This document shows positions 1 through 11,550 of a stretch of DNA of 64,000 bases, one piece after another. This stretch comes from Membranipora membranacea (Eukaryota; Bryozoa; Gymnolaemata; Cheilostomatida; Membraniporidae). The position numbers and the translations under genes are program-made. The notes below the pieces were generated by a model. That model was not told the origin of the DNA and ran no database searches. It saw nothing but the letters and a program-made list of their open reading frames with translations. The stretch is from contig OU612069.1 in assembly GCA_914767715.1 (NCBI GenBank), positions 16,365,387 through 16,429,386 on the forward strand. The letters are read 5' to 3'. Within the stretch, counting starts at the first letter, position 1, and each line of letters starts with the position of its first letter.

Positions 1-207
1 CACGCAATTAGAACACTACACCTCAGAGGTGTGAATTTAACCTAAACGATTTTAGCTAGTTTGGAATTGTCTTTATTTTGGCTAGCAGCAGATTTAGCTA
101 GCTAAGGTTGGTAAAGTGGAAGTAAGAGGGTTAAGGCAAACAGACGAATACTTCACTACTAGGGTAATAATATTTCATACACCATTATTAGTTGGTGGAG
201 TAGGAGA

Positions 208-330
208 AGGTGGTGGCTCAGTTGATTAGAGCGGCAGTGTGCAAGTGTGGAAGGTCATGGGTTAGAATCTCACTGGAGTCTACTGACAACAGGGGGGGGG
301 GGGGTGTGGGACCCCAATGTTTGCACCGAA
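208..330 (+). repeat. tRNA-derived SINE head (probable)
   Basis: The stretch around 213-275 resembles the internal Pol III promoter of a tRNA gene. There is an A-box-like GGCTCAGTTGATTAGAGCG and, about 35 bases later, a B-box-like GGTTAGAATCTC. It does not fold as a proper tRNA and is followed by a G-run (about 291-304) and unique sequence, so a degraded SINE is likelier than a functional tRNA. It lies upstream of the membrane-protein gene. Confidence 0.45.
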
Positions 331-527
331 CTGAGAGCGAATTGGAGCAGACATTGTAGACTCCCCCTTAAGGCACCCTTTATATCGCTGCCCATTCTTC
401 GGGATGTAGTCAGTGACTGTACCTTGTGATTTTAATCAACTTTTTATGACTTGTTTGTTATGTCCATAGACTTATTATATACTATATACTATATATATAT
501 ATTTATAAAAACCTTATTAGGTAGACA

Positions 528-3500
528 ATGACTCTATCTATGGTTATGTCGGTTATATTGGTTATATTTAGTAGTCAGGATGAGCTGTTGTTCATGACAA
601 ACTCGGATATAACTAACAGAACATCAGAGTACACAGGACTGGGTGCTACTCTTATACCGGACGCTGACTTATTCTATACAGAGCCAAGTATCGCTGATCT
701 AATACAAACATGGACTGTCTACAACATCACTCAGGGTTATAATGTGAGTGTTGTTCGTGTGAACCGTAAACTTATATTACTGAATTATTATTAAAAGTTT
801 TAGAGACTACCCATAGACGAAAGCATGTTAAAGTCAGGCACTTACTTATGATGAAGTTGTGTCAGATTTGCATGGTAAAAAATATTCTATATTCTTATTC
901 TCTGCGTTATGATGTCAAAGTATCTCGGATGTACAACACAAGAAACAAGCACTTCCTGGAGATGCAGAGAACGGGAGGTACCTTCCCTTATAAGAGGCAC
1001 TTTTTCCACCATCAATAATTCACGCCAAGTAGAGCATTAAATATTTTTCCTTGCAAACCTGACCCAGCATTTTCATAAGTAACTGCCTGACTATAACATG
1101 CTTTGGTCTTGGGTGGTCTTGATATTAATTAGTAGTAATTAAATATTATTATTTATCTATCATATGAAATTGTTTATAATATTCAGAGTAGCCTATACGA
1201 TGCATGGAAAAATAGGTCACAATGGAATAAAATTCTCACTATCAGGCAGGCTAAAAATATTTATTGTCGTCAACAATAATAGTCTTCCTTCACTAAAATA
1301 TTCATATTTTTACAGTGAGGAATGGATAGAACTGTATGGTACAGTTTGGCTCGGTGATAGATTTAATTAACATTGATAGTTAATGGGGGGGTCTTTCAAT
1401 TAGAAACAGCCAAAATCGCTCAGTCATCGATGGAACTATTATGCATTCTGAGTGAGCGATTTGGGAGCGATTTTGTCTAATTGAAAGACCAAGTGAGTGA
1501 TAATTTTGAGCGAATTGATAGCAATGTTTTAGTAAAGTATCGCTCTTTCTACGGGCTCATCCTCCCCCACCCACGTCCCAACAAAGCATCATCTAACTTA
1601 TTTACTTGAGTGAGCGGAACTTTTAATGTCAAATCAAAGGTATATATTTGAGGTAGAATGATAATGACAGTAATGCTGTATCCAAAAATCCTAACTCTCC
1701 CTCTTTGCCGCATAAAAGAGAAAATTTTTTTACTCGTTTTTACTTAGTTTGATGGTTGATGTCAAAGCAAACTCATTAATTTGATACTAAACATCAATCC
1801 TTTTCAATTAAGGTTTAAAATTTTAGTTTTTAGGATGTATGTATACACCACAACTAACTTTATATTTTTATCATTTTCAGTCGTCAGTCACTGAACAGAT
1901 AGGCTGGAACTATTTAGATATCAACTGTATTGACCCGGCACTCTACGAATCAGTAACAATATGTACCAATAAAAGAATATTAGACAGTAAGTCACTCTCA
2001 AAATTTACATGTCGATACTTCTTAACTTTGTGAAAACACAAATTAAGTTATGGCCGCTTTAGGGCTCACCACCCTTGCCAGCTTTGGGTGTTTTAACTTT
2101 AAAGGGCAACCAGGGTTTCAAACAACTTCTCATTGATCAATAGCAGATTGTACCTGATGCAAAGTGAAAAAGACAAAATCTATTTCGGATGATTTTAATC
2201 AGCCAGAATTATTGTGAAACATTTCATCCATCGGGTACTCAAACTCAGCTAAAATAGAATACCACAGAGCAGTTTCCTGTTCCTGTTATTATTTATCCTG
2301 TGCTCTATCATTATTACAGCAATGTCTTGGGACCTCCCCTAAACTGAAGTGTTACCCGGCTTAGAGTCAGCGACTACTTTTAGTTTTGCATTGCGTTATG
2401 CACAAAGCAGATGCTGCATAGCACATTCTTTACTACCCATTTATGTATTGCTGCGAAACCTTGGTTGCCCTTTAATCTGGACCCCTGTTGTTGCTCTTTA
2501 CACGATCAACCCTAACGCCTATCCTCTGGGTAGCGACATAAACTGACACACCAAACATAGCCACATACGTTCATGTTATCGTGTAAAATTTGTAATAAAA
2601 GTGTATAGCCTTTGTCGAACATGTCGATATCGACATTCCTCGCGCTGGTACTCCTGCTAAGTGAATTAATTCACTTTCTTTTGATCAGAGAAATACATGC
2701 AATAGTATATCACCTGATCAGTGTGGAATTTTTGTGTATATTGGCTATCTTCACTGCGCCGCTTAAAAAGGATAAATATCCCTTTTATTTATTTCTTTAT
2801 AGAGGCGTCCTGGAAAGTTTACAGATAAAATATTAATTTGAAATATTCCTAAATGTTTTTTAGTAACGTTGACGAAAGGGAATGAGACGGTTAACGATCC
2901 TAATACAGATGTCTTTGTACCATATAGTGATCTGACTACGTAAGTTTTTGTCTAGAATCTCATTTTCAGGGCCATATCATAATTTGTTGTCCCCTGAGTA
3001 AGGTGAACAGGGTTTATTGGTTAGATTATAGTTTCCTGCATTTTTATTCACTGTGGTCCTATATTTGAGTAGATAACTCCAATTTGTTGGGCTGAATCCC
3101 AATATAAAGTAGAAGTAGGTAGAAAGCAAATCATCAAATGTGATATTTGGATATTTGATTTATGTCAAATGTTTTTTTATGAGGACTTTCTAATTTATTT
3201 GAATTTCACACTAGTGCATCGCTTTATCACTGATATTAGAAGTGTAATGAGAAACATACATACATATGTTGTGCATATCAACCAACAATTTTCCCAACCT
3301 TAAAAATCAAAGATGCTGATTTTTAGTTTCCTTTACAGAAACTCGCGTCCAGTGTATATACAACAAGGCAAGGAGAACTACCTACTAGCTTACATAGAGC
3401 TAAGCTACACACAGTATTGGGCACTGTTTGATAGAAGTGCCTTGACCGACTTGAGTAAAGTAGCCACACTGAGCACGCTGGGTAAATTCTATGCTACATT

Positions 3501-6500
3501 CTTCTCTGAGGGACGCGCTACACGACCCGAGCTGTCCAGCGATTCCTGGATAAGCTTCCAGACTAAGTATGTTTCTCAGTTAAGTTTTTGGAATTGAATG
3601 TGGTGGCTGAGCACTTAAGTAGCAAACATAAATTTGGCTACATGACTCCACTTGTAATGTGATGTCATGTTATATGATAATCCCTTTGTTTGCTATGTAT
3701 TGAGTCTGGAACCTTCACAACAAAATGTAGGCCAAGAATTCTTACTCAGATCAGCCAAATAGTTTATGTTGATCGTTGTGACTACTTGGGTTGTGATTCG
3801 TTGTAAATTTATACAACTCATACCCTATCACCAAATGATGTTTGTCACTGAATCATCACCAAGCGCACATTATCACTACTGGGGGGGGGGGACCAATCCC
3901 CCTTTCCCTGCCCCTCATATCTGTTTCCAAATAAATCCAAGTAATCCAAGGAGGCAAGTGTCACAAAGGTGTCATACCTTGAGGTTGCCTTCCCAAAGCT
4001 GTCACCATAAATCTGAGCCACTTAGCTTGCCCTACCATTCGTAAGTTTACATGTTGTGTGGAGACCCGATTTGCGTAAGATTACATGTGGTGTGGATATC
4101 CGATTTTAGTGCTCAAATTCTGCATTGGTTACTTGTAGTGACACAAAAGTTTTGAAACGCAATTTGTTGTGGATGATAGGTGTGTGCCATTACCAGCAAT
4201 TCGGGTAGAGTTTGAGCACTCTGACTAGTATATACAACAAATATTCACTTTTTAATGTTTATAATTGTAGCCTCATAACCTACCAGTTTCAGTCTGCTGT
4301 GAAGTGTTCTGCCACCATCTCCAACTGTAGTGATTGTATAGCTCAGAACACAGACACTTGTTTGCCTCAGCCTAATACCAACAGCACCATGCACTACTGT
4401 GTGTGTAAACTAGGTCAGTCACGAGCTAGTGGTTTATTTAAAGCTTCCCTTAAAGTGTTTGTAAAGGAACAGGTTTCTTGGTATCATTTTTGAGCTTGAA
4501 ATCAGATTAAGACAGCTATCACACATGCATTTGCATATAAAATTAGTCATAAGGGTTATTTGGTCTGGTAGGTTTTGGGGTTATAAGTTAACAACTATGT
4601 TGGTCACAATGTTGCTATCACGTATTTCAATGCATAATACTACTCGGTATCTTGATATGATAAATTAACATGAGATGCTATTAAAACACGTAGCTACTAC
4701 GGGTTTACCCTGTGGTGTATATAAAAAAATGGAAATATGGAATACATGTATTACATATTCCACATTACAATGGTCATATAATATTATGCATTATTATCAT
4801 CGGAGTAAGGTTTTCATCTCACTGACTCTATGAATTATTATTGCCGACTAGCAGATGATCATCTCACTGACTCTGACCCTTAATTGTTCTGTAGGTGACA
4901 CCTTTTTTTTGTTCAGCAGGTTACACCCTTTATATGTTTTTCAAGTTATACCCCTTAATTATTCTGTAAGTTTACCCCTTAATTATTCTGTAAGTTTACC
5001 CCTTAATTATTCGGTAAGTTACACCCCTTAATTGTTCTGCAGGTTACACTCCTTAATTGTTCTGAAGGTTAAACCCTTTATTTGTTCTGCAGGTTACACC
5101 CTTTATTTGTTCTGCAAGTTACACCCTTTGTTTCGTTCTGCAGGTTAAACCCTTAATTTATTCTTTAGGTGACACCCTTTATTTGTTATGCAGGTTACAC
5201 TTTTTATTTGTTCTGCAGATTACACCCTTTGTTTATTCTGCAGGTTACAGAGGTGAAAGGTGTGAGGAGCAGACTCTGACATGTCCCGATCCACCTCAGG
5301 ACTTTCTCGGTACGATACACGATTACTTCCAAGCAGGGCCTTTCTACCCTGGGGAGATAGTCACTGTCAGCTGTAACTCAGACTACATACAACTACTCAG
5401 TGTATTCTACTACACCTCCACCTGCCAGCTAAACGGTAAGTTAAAAAGTTAAGCGCCTTTGTACATTTTTTGTTGAATTTGTTTTAGTTTCAATAGTCAG
5501 TAACTAAAAATCTTTGCCGACTGAATAGGTGCTTAGAGCAGGGAGCATAATAGCCTGCTATCCCAGGCCATTGCTCTCATAGAGTTATTATATATAGTAC
5601 ATAGCATACAACATCTAGCATATAGCTTATAGCATATATCATATAGTATATAATACCTCTATGATTTCTTTACCATGCAAGAGAAGTGAGCGCCGGAAAT
5701 ATACATATGCACAGCAAGGAATGTTTGATAATGTGATACCGCAAACTTGCTCATGCATCTGTTCGAGTACTTAGACTTTTGAGTGGATTTCATTTGTTCC
5801 AGATGTGTAAAAATTTGACTTTTTCCAGGCAAATGGTCTTCAACACAAGAGTGTCTGGATTATTCAATCCTGCCTTCATCGGTGGATAAAACAAACATCA
5901 CTGAGAAAGAACTTGTATCTCTCGTTATCGATGAGGTGAAGCTGAACATAGCTAAGCGTAGTGCAGACTATGGTGACGGCACATCGGCCACCACAACGGT
6001 AGCTTATCCGTCTTATGTCAGCGAATCATTGTTCCTTGGATTCGTGGTCGGAGGTTGGAATGTTCTACCCTGGTTAGTCCTCCTGATACACTACCTGCGG
6101 TCAAAGTGTCGGCATCAATCAGAGGCTGAAAAGTAAGTAGATATGATGAGAGACATCTCAGACTAAATTGTAAGCTGGTTAATGCAACTTTATAATTCAG
6201 AACTCCTGTTAATTCAGACAAGGAAAATTGGTCCCATCAACCAGATCTCAATGCATTCTAATGTCAGTTAATTCAGACTCTGCCTAATTAGAACAAGTTT
6301 TTGTGGTCCCTAGATGTGAGAATTAAGTGAACTGCACTGTAATTTGTTCATTACTGGACTTATATTTCTCCTTTAAGTGGAAACACATTCACAACGTCTT
6401 TACAATATAGACAATTTGCATTAGAATTTAGGTTTGTCTTATCATAACTGGATGTAGCCAACATGTTGGCTACATGTTGGCTCCATCCCACCTAAAAGTC

Positions 6501-9500
6501 ATCATATCATCATATCAGGGTCAGCACATTAACTGAACTGGATCCACTGAGCTATTATTATATCCGAGTTCGATTTTACACTTGTTATCTTATACAGTCC
6601 TTATGAGCTACCGAATGCGTTGATGATACGAACTTTATTATTGAAAACCGTTCAGAACATGCGTTGAGAATTGGTGACTCATTCTGATCCTGATATGCAA
6701 TGTTCAGATCTTTATGGGTATCTGCAAAATCTGGATGTGGTTTTCTCCTGTTTTATTGATCGTATCATGAAAAAAACTGTTATGCTTAAATTTAAGAAGC
6801 TACAAAATCTGGGTCTTTCATCAAAGTTCTCTCACTCTTTGCAGAAAGGAGGTATCGTTTATTTATCTTCTCAGCTGTCATACTTATGTGTGGTTAATTC
6901 TCTACATCATCTACTTATCTGTCTCCTACAAACAAGAGCTGAGTCGGGACACTACAGACGTATTCTATTATTTGAATATATTCTCTATAGTATGGCTTGC
7001 TGTGACTTACCTTATACATATAGTCACCATGTTCCTGTGTGAAGAGTGGAAGATTATCAACAGGAAACATTGTGAGTACAGGTTGTCTATGTGTCGGTCT
7101 GTCTGTGTGTCTGTCTGTCTGTCTATGTGACTATGTGTCTGTGTGTCTATGTGTTTATATTGTGTCTATGTGCCAAGCCCTAAGTCTAAGTCCAAAGTCT
7201 GTTTAGTCCAGTCGAGGTGTTCGTCCAAGCTCTGAGTGGTGGAAGTCAAATTGCTATCCCCTCCCCCAAAGGGTGTCAATCACCCCACCCAGTTCAAAGT
7301 CTGAGCACTTAGGCTATTATTAAGGGGACCACGAGTTCCAGTTTGCCTCTCATATTATTCCTCTTTGATATATACAATAGTAATGATTGTCTCATTTCTT
7401 CATTTTCCCCTGACCTCCTGTTAATTCAGACACTGAATCACTTCATCCAAATCTCAATCTTGGTTCAGCCCTAATGAAATAATGAAACTCAGTATTATTA
7501 GAAGGTTTGAATTGAGTATCTTGCATGTTTTTCACAAACAAAAATCCCAAAAAAGGTAACAATTACCCTATTGACCTTAAAGACTTTGTTTGAGGCTGCT
7601 CTTCTGTATCACATCTTATTTTCCATATTTTATTCTATCATGTGAGCGATTTTCAGCTTTACAATCCAAATATTGAGGAAGTTATGGCCTCTCAAACTTC
7701 CAAGGTGACGGCAATTTATCGGCTGTAAGAATCAGCCGGCAATCCCTAGGGTACGTCACTAATAAATATGTTGATGATCAAAATGTTCAAATCTGTAACG
7801 GTCTCGAACCCAGGTCCAAATGGCTTTGCAGGCGACGCCGCTAATACTCTGCTATATTGTCTACTGGCTAACCTAGTTGGTCCAAGTGGCGTGATGTTAG
7901 CGTCGTTGGCTATAGGTAGGGGGACCCGGGTTCGTTTCCCACCCAGGTCTGAATTTTGATCATCATCTTATCTGTGTGTTTATTAGTGTATTAACTAATA
8001 ACTCATAATGTCTATGTCACATGTCTATGGTTGTGACATACCCCAGGGGAAACATCCGCTTATTCCCAATGCCGATTGAAGTCAATCAACCTGGAAGTTT
8101 GAGAGGCCATAACTTCCTCAATATTAGGATTCTAAAGCTGAAAATCGCTCACATGATAGAATAAAATATGGAGAATAAGATGTGATACAAAAGAGCAGCC
8201 TCAAACAAAGTCTTTAATAATTCGCGGGCTCCTAATTTGCGGAGGGCACAACTCCAACCTTTTCACTAGTCTTAATTATTCACGGATTTCAGGCCCTTGA
8301 ATTTGAGAGGATATCTCCTCTATAAAAGTTTTGCATTTAGCTAGTTTTAAGTATTCGCGGTTTCTGTCATCGCTAACCGCGAATTATTAAACCACTTGAA
8401 ACCATAAGGTCAGTAGGGTAGTTCAAGTTTAATTATATATTTTTATGTCAAATTAGATCAGTGATATGTCATGTTTTCTATTATCTATAGCTGTGATAGA
8501 GGAGAGTTATATAGCTGATCTACAGGCAGCTGCTCCTAAGATATCAGTATGTGTCGAGTGCTACCACACACAGACTATACAAAAACCAGTCACCACAACC
8601 ATCAACGGTATGTATGGGTATGGTGAGATTTTCAACGCCTGTTACTGTAATGTCTCACCGTTAAGCCACCATACTGTAATATCTCACCGTTAAGCCACCG
8701 TACTAAAATAACTTGCTCTCCGAATCATATATGGTGATGAGGAGCACTACTGCGATTGCCTAGCAGCTGCCCAAATCAGCACACTGTCAGAGACGCTAAA
8801 TATACCCTGCCATAAATACACCAGTAAAGTGAAAACTAACTCAGAATACTTGCTGAGGAACAGATTAATTGAAAGAGTTTCACAGCCTGAATGATCCACC
8901 GCCAAGCAATCTGATTTCTGTACACCGAAATAGAAAACTAATAAACAAGGTTAAGTGAAACTGTGTAACACAAGTTACATATAGTCAGTCAGTATTGGTT
9001 TTTATATATTTATCTATTTATTTTCTTTTTGCTTTTACCATATTCAATGGGGATTCTTCTTAGCAATATTATGCAACCAGTCAAATATTTTAGTTTATCT
9101 TAAGATCTCTGGCGAGGGTTATAAAAATTGAACAAACATACTGTAAAACCTCAGCATGAAGTCACCATACTGCCCTGTAGGTCTTTTCAATTCTAGTCTT
9201 GAAAATTTTCAGGTAGAATTGAATCGTATATTGATCCGATAGAAGAACCTGTAGTCACAGACCACTTCCGTAAAGCCTTCAAATTTGATAGCTGGATCGG
9301 CATGTCCGAAGCGTTCGAGATGGAGCCCAATTGTATAACGGAACTTAGGCTAAAGTTGAGAGTAACCTGTGCCAATCAGTATACTAAAGATCGGTTCACA
9401 GAGACCCGCGAAAAACTACGAGAGGATTACAAGGTTAGTTAGTCTGAACAACCAAAGGCTTAAAAAGTTTTCACACTGGACAGCCACTGGCTGGAAGAAA

Positions 9501-10225
9501 TAATCTGTAAACTGAACAGTCATTGACTGAGATATGATCCAAACACTGAAAAGCCGATGGGTGAAATATGCTCTGAACACTGAACAACGATTGGTTGAAA
9601 TATATTCAAACACTGAACTTAAAACGTATTCTGACCACTAATGTATATATCTCAATGCTTTCAGAACGTTGACAAGCATCTCAACATCTTCCAGAATGTT
9701 CTTGTGAGCTCATCAAACATCGTCTTACACGACACCCGAGACTTTGTGATTAACGGCGTCAGTGACAGCCTGCCCTGCAGTATGAAGCCTGCAATCTACG
9801 TACCTCTCACTCTTATACTATTCGGAGTGCCCCTCAGGCGATACATGAGAAACTACATTGTTACTCAGGAGTACACGATAGTCAAACAGGTACATTGCTC
9901 ATCGTCATCGTCAGCTGACAATGAGGGTCAATCTTCTTCAAGGTTTGTGGAAGATCAAGGACCAAGTACCTCATATGCTGCCAACGGTGGAGAAATCCAA
10001 AACTCGGTAAATGAGAACTGGAACTGGGATCAAGGTACAAATGGCCGGTTGGTCAATGGGGTTGTTAATGGTGCACACAGTGGTGCATCTAACGGGGCGA
10101 CTGGCTCAGGGGGCGCTCAAAAACGAGATGCCTCACACAGCACAATGAGAGATTCTCCTGAAAATGGCTATGCTGCCGCCGCTGCAGCTGCCAGCACTCA
10201 ACCTGGCTTATTTCAGGGAATTTAA
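528..10225 (+). CDS. EGF/sushi multipass membrane protein, possibly TMEM151-like
   Basis: Twelve exons join in frame to 826 residues: 528-743, 1881-1986, 2864-2939, 3339-3566, 4271-4413, 5244-5435, 5829-6132, 6845-7071, 8491-8607, 8734-8823, 9213-9433, 9665-10225. Seen: an N-terminal hydrophobic signal (MVMSVILVIF), an EGF-like module at about residues 219-264 ending YRGERCE, then a sushi/CCP module at about 268-332 (four Cys, with GKWS before the last). A first membrane helix (LFLGFVVGG...WLVLLIHYL) ends near residue 410; two more lie in exon 8, and a fourth, YVPLTLILFG, in the last exon. Between them is a cytosolic-looking region with CVECYH and TREKLREDYK. The order of these pieces resembles TMEM151 proteins, from memory only. 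The tail is Ser/Asn/Gly/Ala-rich. All junctions are GT-AG except the acceptor of exon 10 (TG at 8732-8733). AATAAA lies at 10278. Function unknown; a cell-surface role is inferred. Confidence 0.72.
1390..1490. repeat. MITE-like foldback
   Basis: GGTCTTTCAATTAGA at the left is mirrored by TCTAATTGAAAGACC at the right, and the arms continue through GCGATTTTG-type blocks around a 25-base centre. It sits in intron 1 of the membrane-protein gene. A related end, GGTCTTTCAATTG, occurs at about 11360. Confidence 0.7.
2103..2471 (+). mobile_element. TTAA-flanked MITE, copy 1
   Basis: Terminal inverted repeats AGGGCAACCAGGGTTT and AAACCTTGGTTGCCCT are each flanked by TTAA (2099-2102 and 2472-2475). 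TTAA target duplication is typical of piggyBac-type transposons. No coding capacity is seen. The same element occurs at 44227-44602 (inverted) and 44716-45061. It lies in intron 2 of the membrane-protein gene. Confidence 0.85.
4890..5243 (+). repeat. Intronic minisatellite made of splice-acceptor-like units
   Basis: About 13 imperfect copies of a roughly 25-26 base unit, typified by GGTTACACCCTTTATTTG followed by TTCTGCA. The array runs straight into exon 6, whose acceptor and first bases (TTCTGCAG then GTTACAG) are themselves the repeat unit. Many internal units therefore look like 3' splice sites. Confidence 0.9.
7083..7165 (+). repeat. GTCT/GTGT microsatellite
   Basis: Impure run of GTCT and GTGTCTAT units just after exon 8 of the membrane-protein gene. 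Nothing coding is seen. Confidence 0.85.
7577..8217. mobile_element. Long-TIR non-autonomous transposon in intron 8
   Basis: Two arms of about 129 bases are inverted copies: TTAAAGACTTTGTTTGAGGC (7577) to 7705, and 8090 to GCCTCAAACAAAGTCTTTAA (8217). Inside is a second inverted pair: TTGATGATCAAAATGTTCAA near 7770 against TGAATTTTGATCATCATC near 7949. The inner pair carries B-box-like GGGTTCGAGACC (minus strand, about 7805) and GGGTTCGTTTCCC (plus, about 7927). No transposase is seen. Confidence 0.8.
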
Positions 10226-11550
10226 CTTCACTACCTATGATGATGACGATGTGTTTATTTGTCTCATCAATTAGAGAAATAAAATGCTTCATGTGAGTGC
10301 TCTCTTGTTAAAAGTATGGACGGTAAAAATAAATGGATATGTTGATTTTTAACCGGGTTGTGCGTTTATTCGCTATGATCGATAAGAATAATGTGCGAAA
10401 ATAATCGCTATAATTTGGTAAGTCAACCTGCGTAATCTCGTGGTAATGGTAATTATGTATTTTCAACCTTTTATTAAATTTGTGCCATAATTTGTACCCA
10501 TTTATTCACTTTGTGATTTACATGCGATTTAATCCTATTTTCCAATGACACTGCAGTTGTTTTCTTAATTGATTCGGATTATTTATCCTATATTTTTGAT
10601 ACGAGAATTGACAGTTAGAATAACCTAACATTCAATCAACCAGCTGGTTGATAACTAGCATGGCTACAGATTTCTTATTGTTTATCATTATTATTGAGGT
10701 TTTGTGACTTTTATAGGACCTTGCTCCAAAAAAGTATGCAGGACCATTATTGTTTATACATATTTTATTATGTAAAATGTACTACTCACTACACCCACTC
10801 ACTCACCCACTCACTTGCAGTTATTACTATTCCATCATTCTGCAAGACTTTTTTTTATTTGCATTCTATCTAGCCTTGTCACTAAGCCATTCTTTTTTGC
10901 TTCAAAATGAACCAAAAAAAAGTTAGCCGGTGGACAAGGCTTCTTTTCTATCCTCACAAATTTTATCAGTATTCACTTGATCCATTTGTCAATCTGCTCA
11001 GAAAAAACGTACAGTAATATTTCTAATACTTTTATTAATATAGTAAATTTTATTAATATAATCAAAGGTCCTTGTTCCTTGTAGAGATTATGATAAACAT
11101 TTTGTAATTTTTTTATATTTATTCATACTTATTGCCCTTTCTATATCACGTCTCTACAGCAATGCTGCAGACACGATTTGGGAACTTGTTACAAAATTCT
11201 CATTTTTGATTTAATAATTTTCAAAATAAAACTATGTAAAAAAGTCTCTAGCTGAAATATGAAATATTTTGCGAATTGGTGTATTGGCCTGGACACAGAT
11301 TCTCATCAGTTGTAATATTTTTATATTATTAGAATCCTCGTCAAGTCAAAAACAGTGGGGTCTTTCAATTGAAAAGTAGATATACTGAAATTTGTAACTA
11401 TATCGGTATGTCATATGGTTTATCGATCAGTTCTATGTTCAATTCTGCGTTTTATTCTTCTGCTCGCACATCCAATCCTCAAAGCATGGATGAAGTACTG
11501 CGACCAGGTACAAGCCTCGTCTGTTTTCAGTGAGGTCACTGTTAGTAGTT
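10226..11550. other. Intergenic, no gene seen
   Basis: 3' flank of the membrane-protein gene (AATAAA at 10278) followed by AT-rich sequence up to the end of the minus-strand gene at 11551. A MITE-like end, GGTCTTTCAATTG, lies near 11360. I see no coding exon or RNA gene. Confidence 0.6.

Noticed and set aside
213-280. Possible tRNA gene
   Set aside because: A and B boxes are present but acceptor and anticodon stems do not pair; called a SINE head.
2612-2836. Hydrophobic open frame in intron 2
   Set aside because: Lies between well-supported exons 2 and 3, and its end passes beyond any good donor.
4890-5243. CRISPR-like array
   Set aside because: Units are contiguous without unique spacers, and the genome is eukaryotic.
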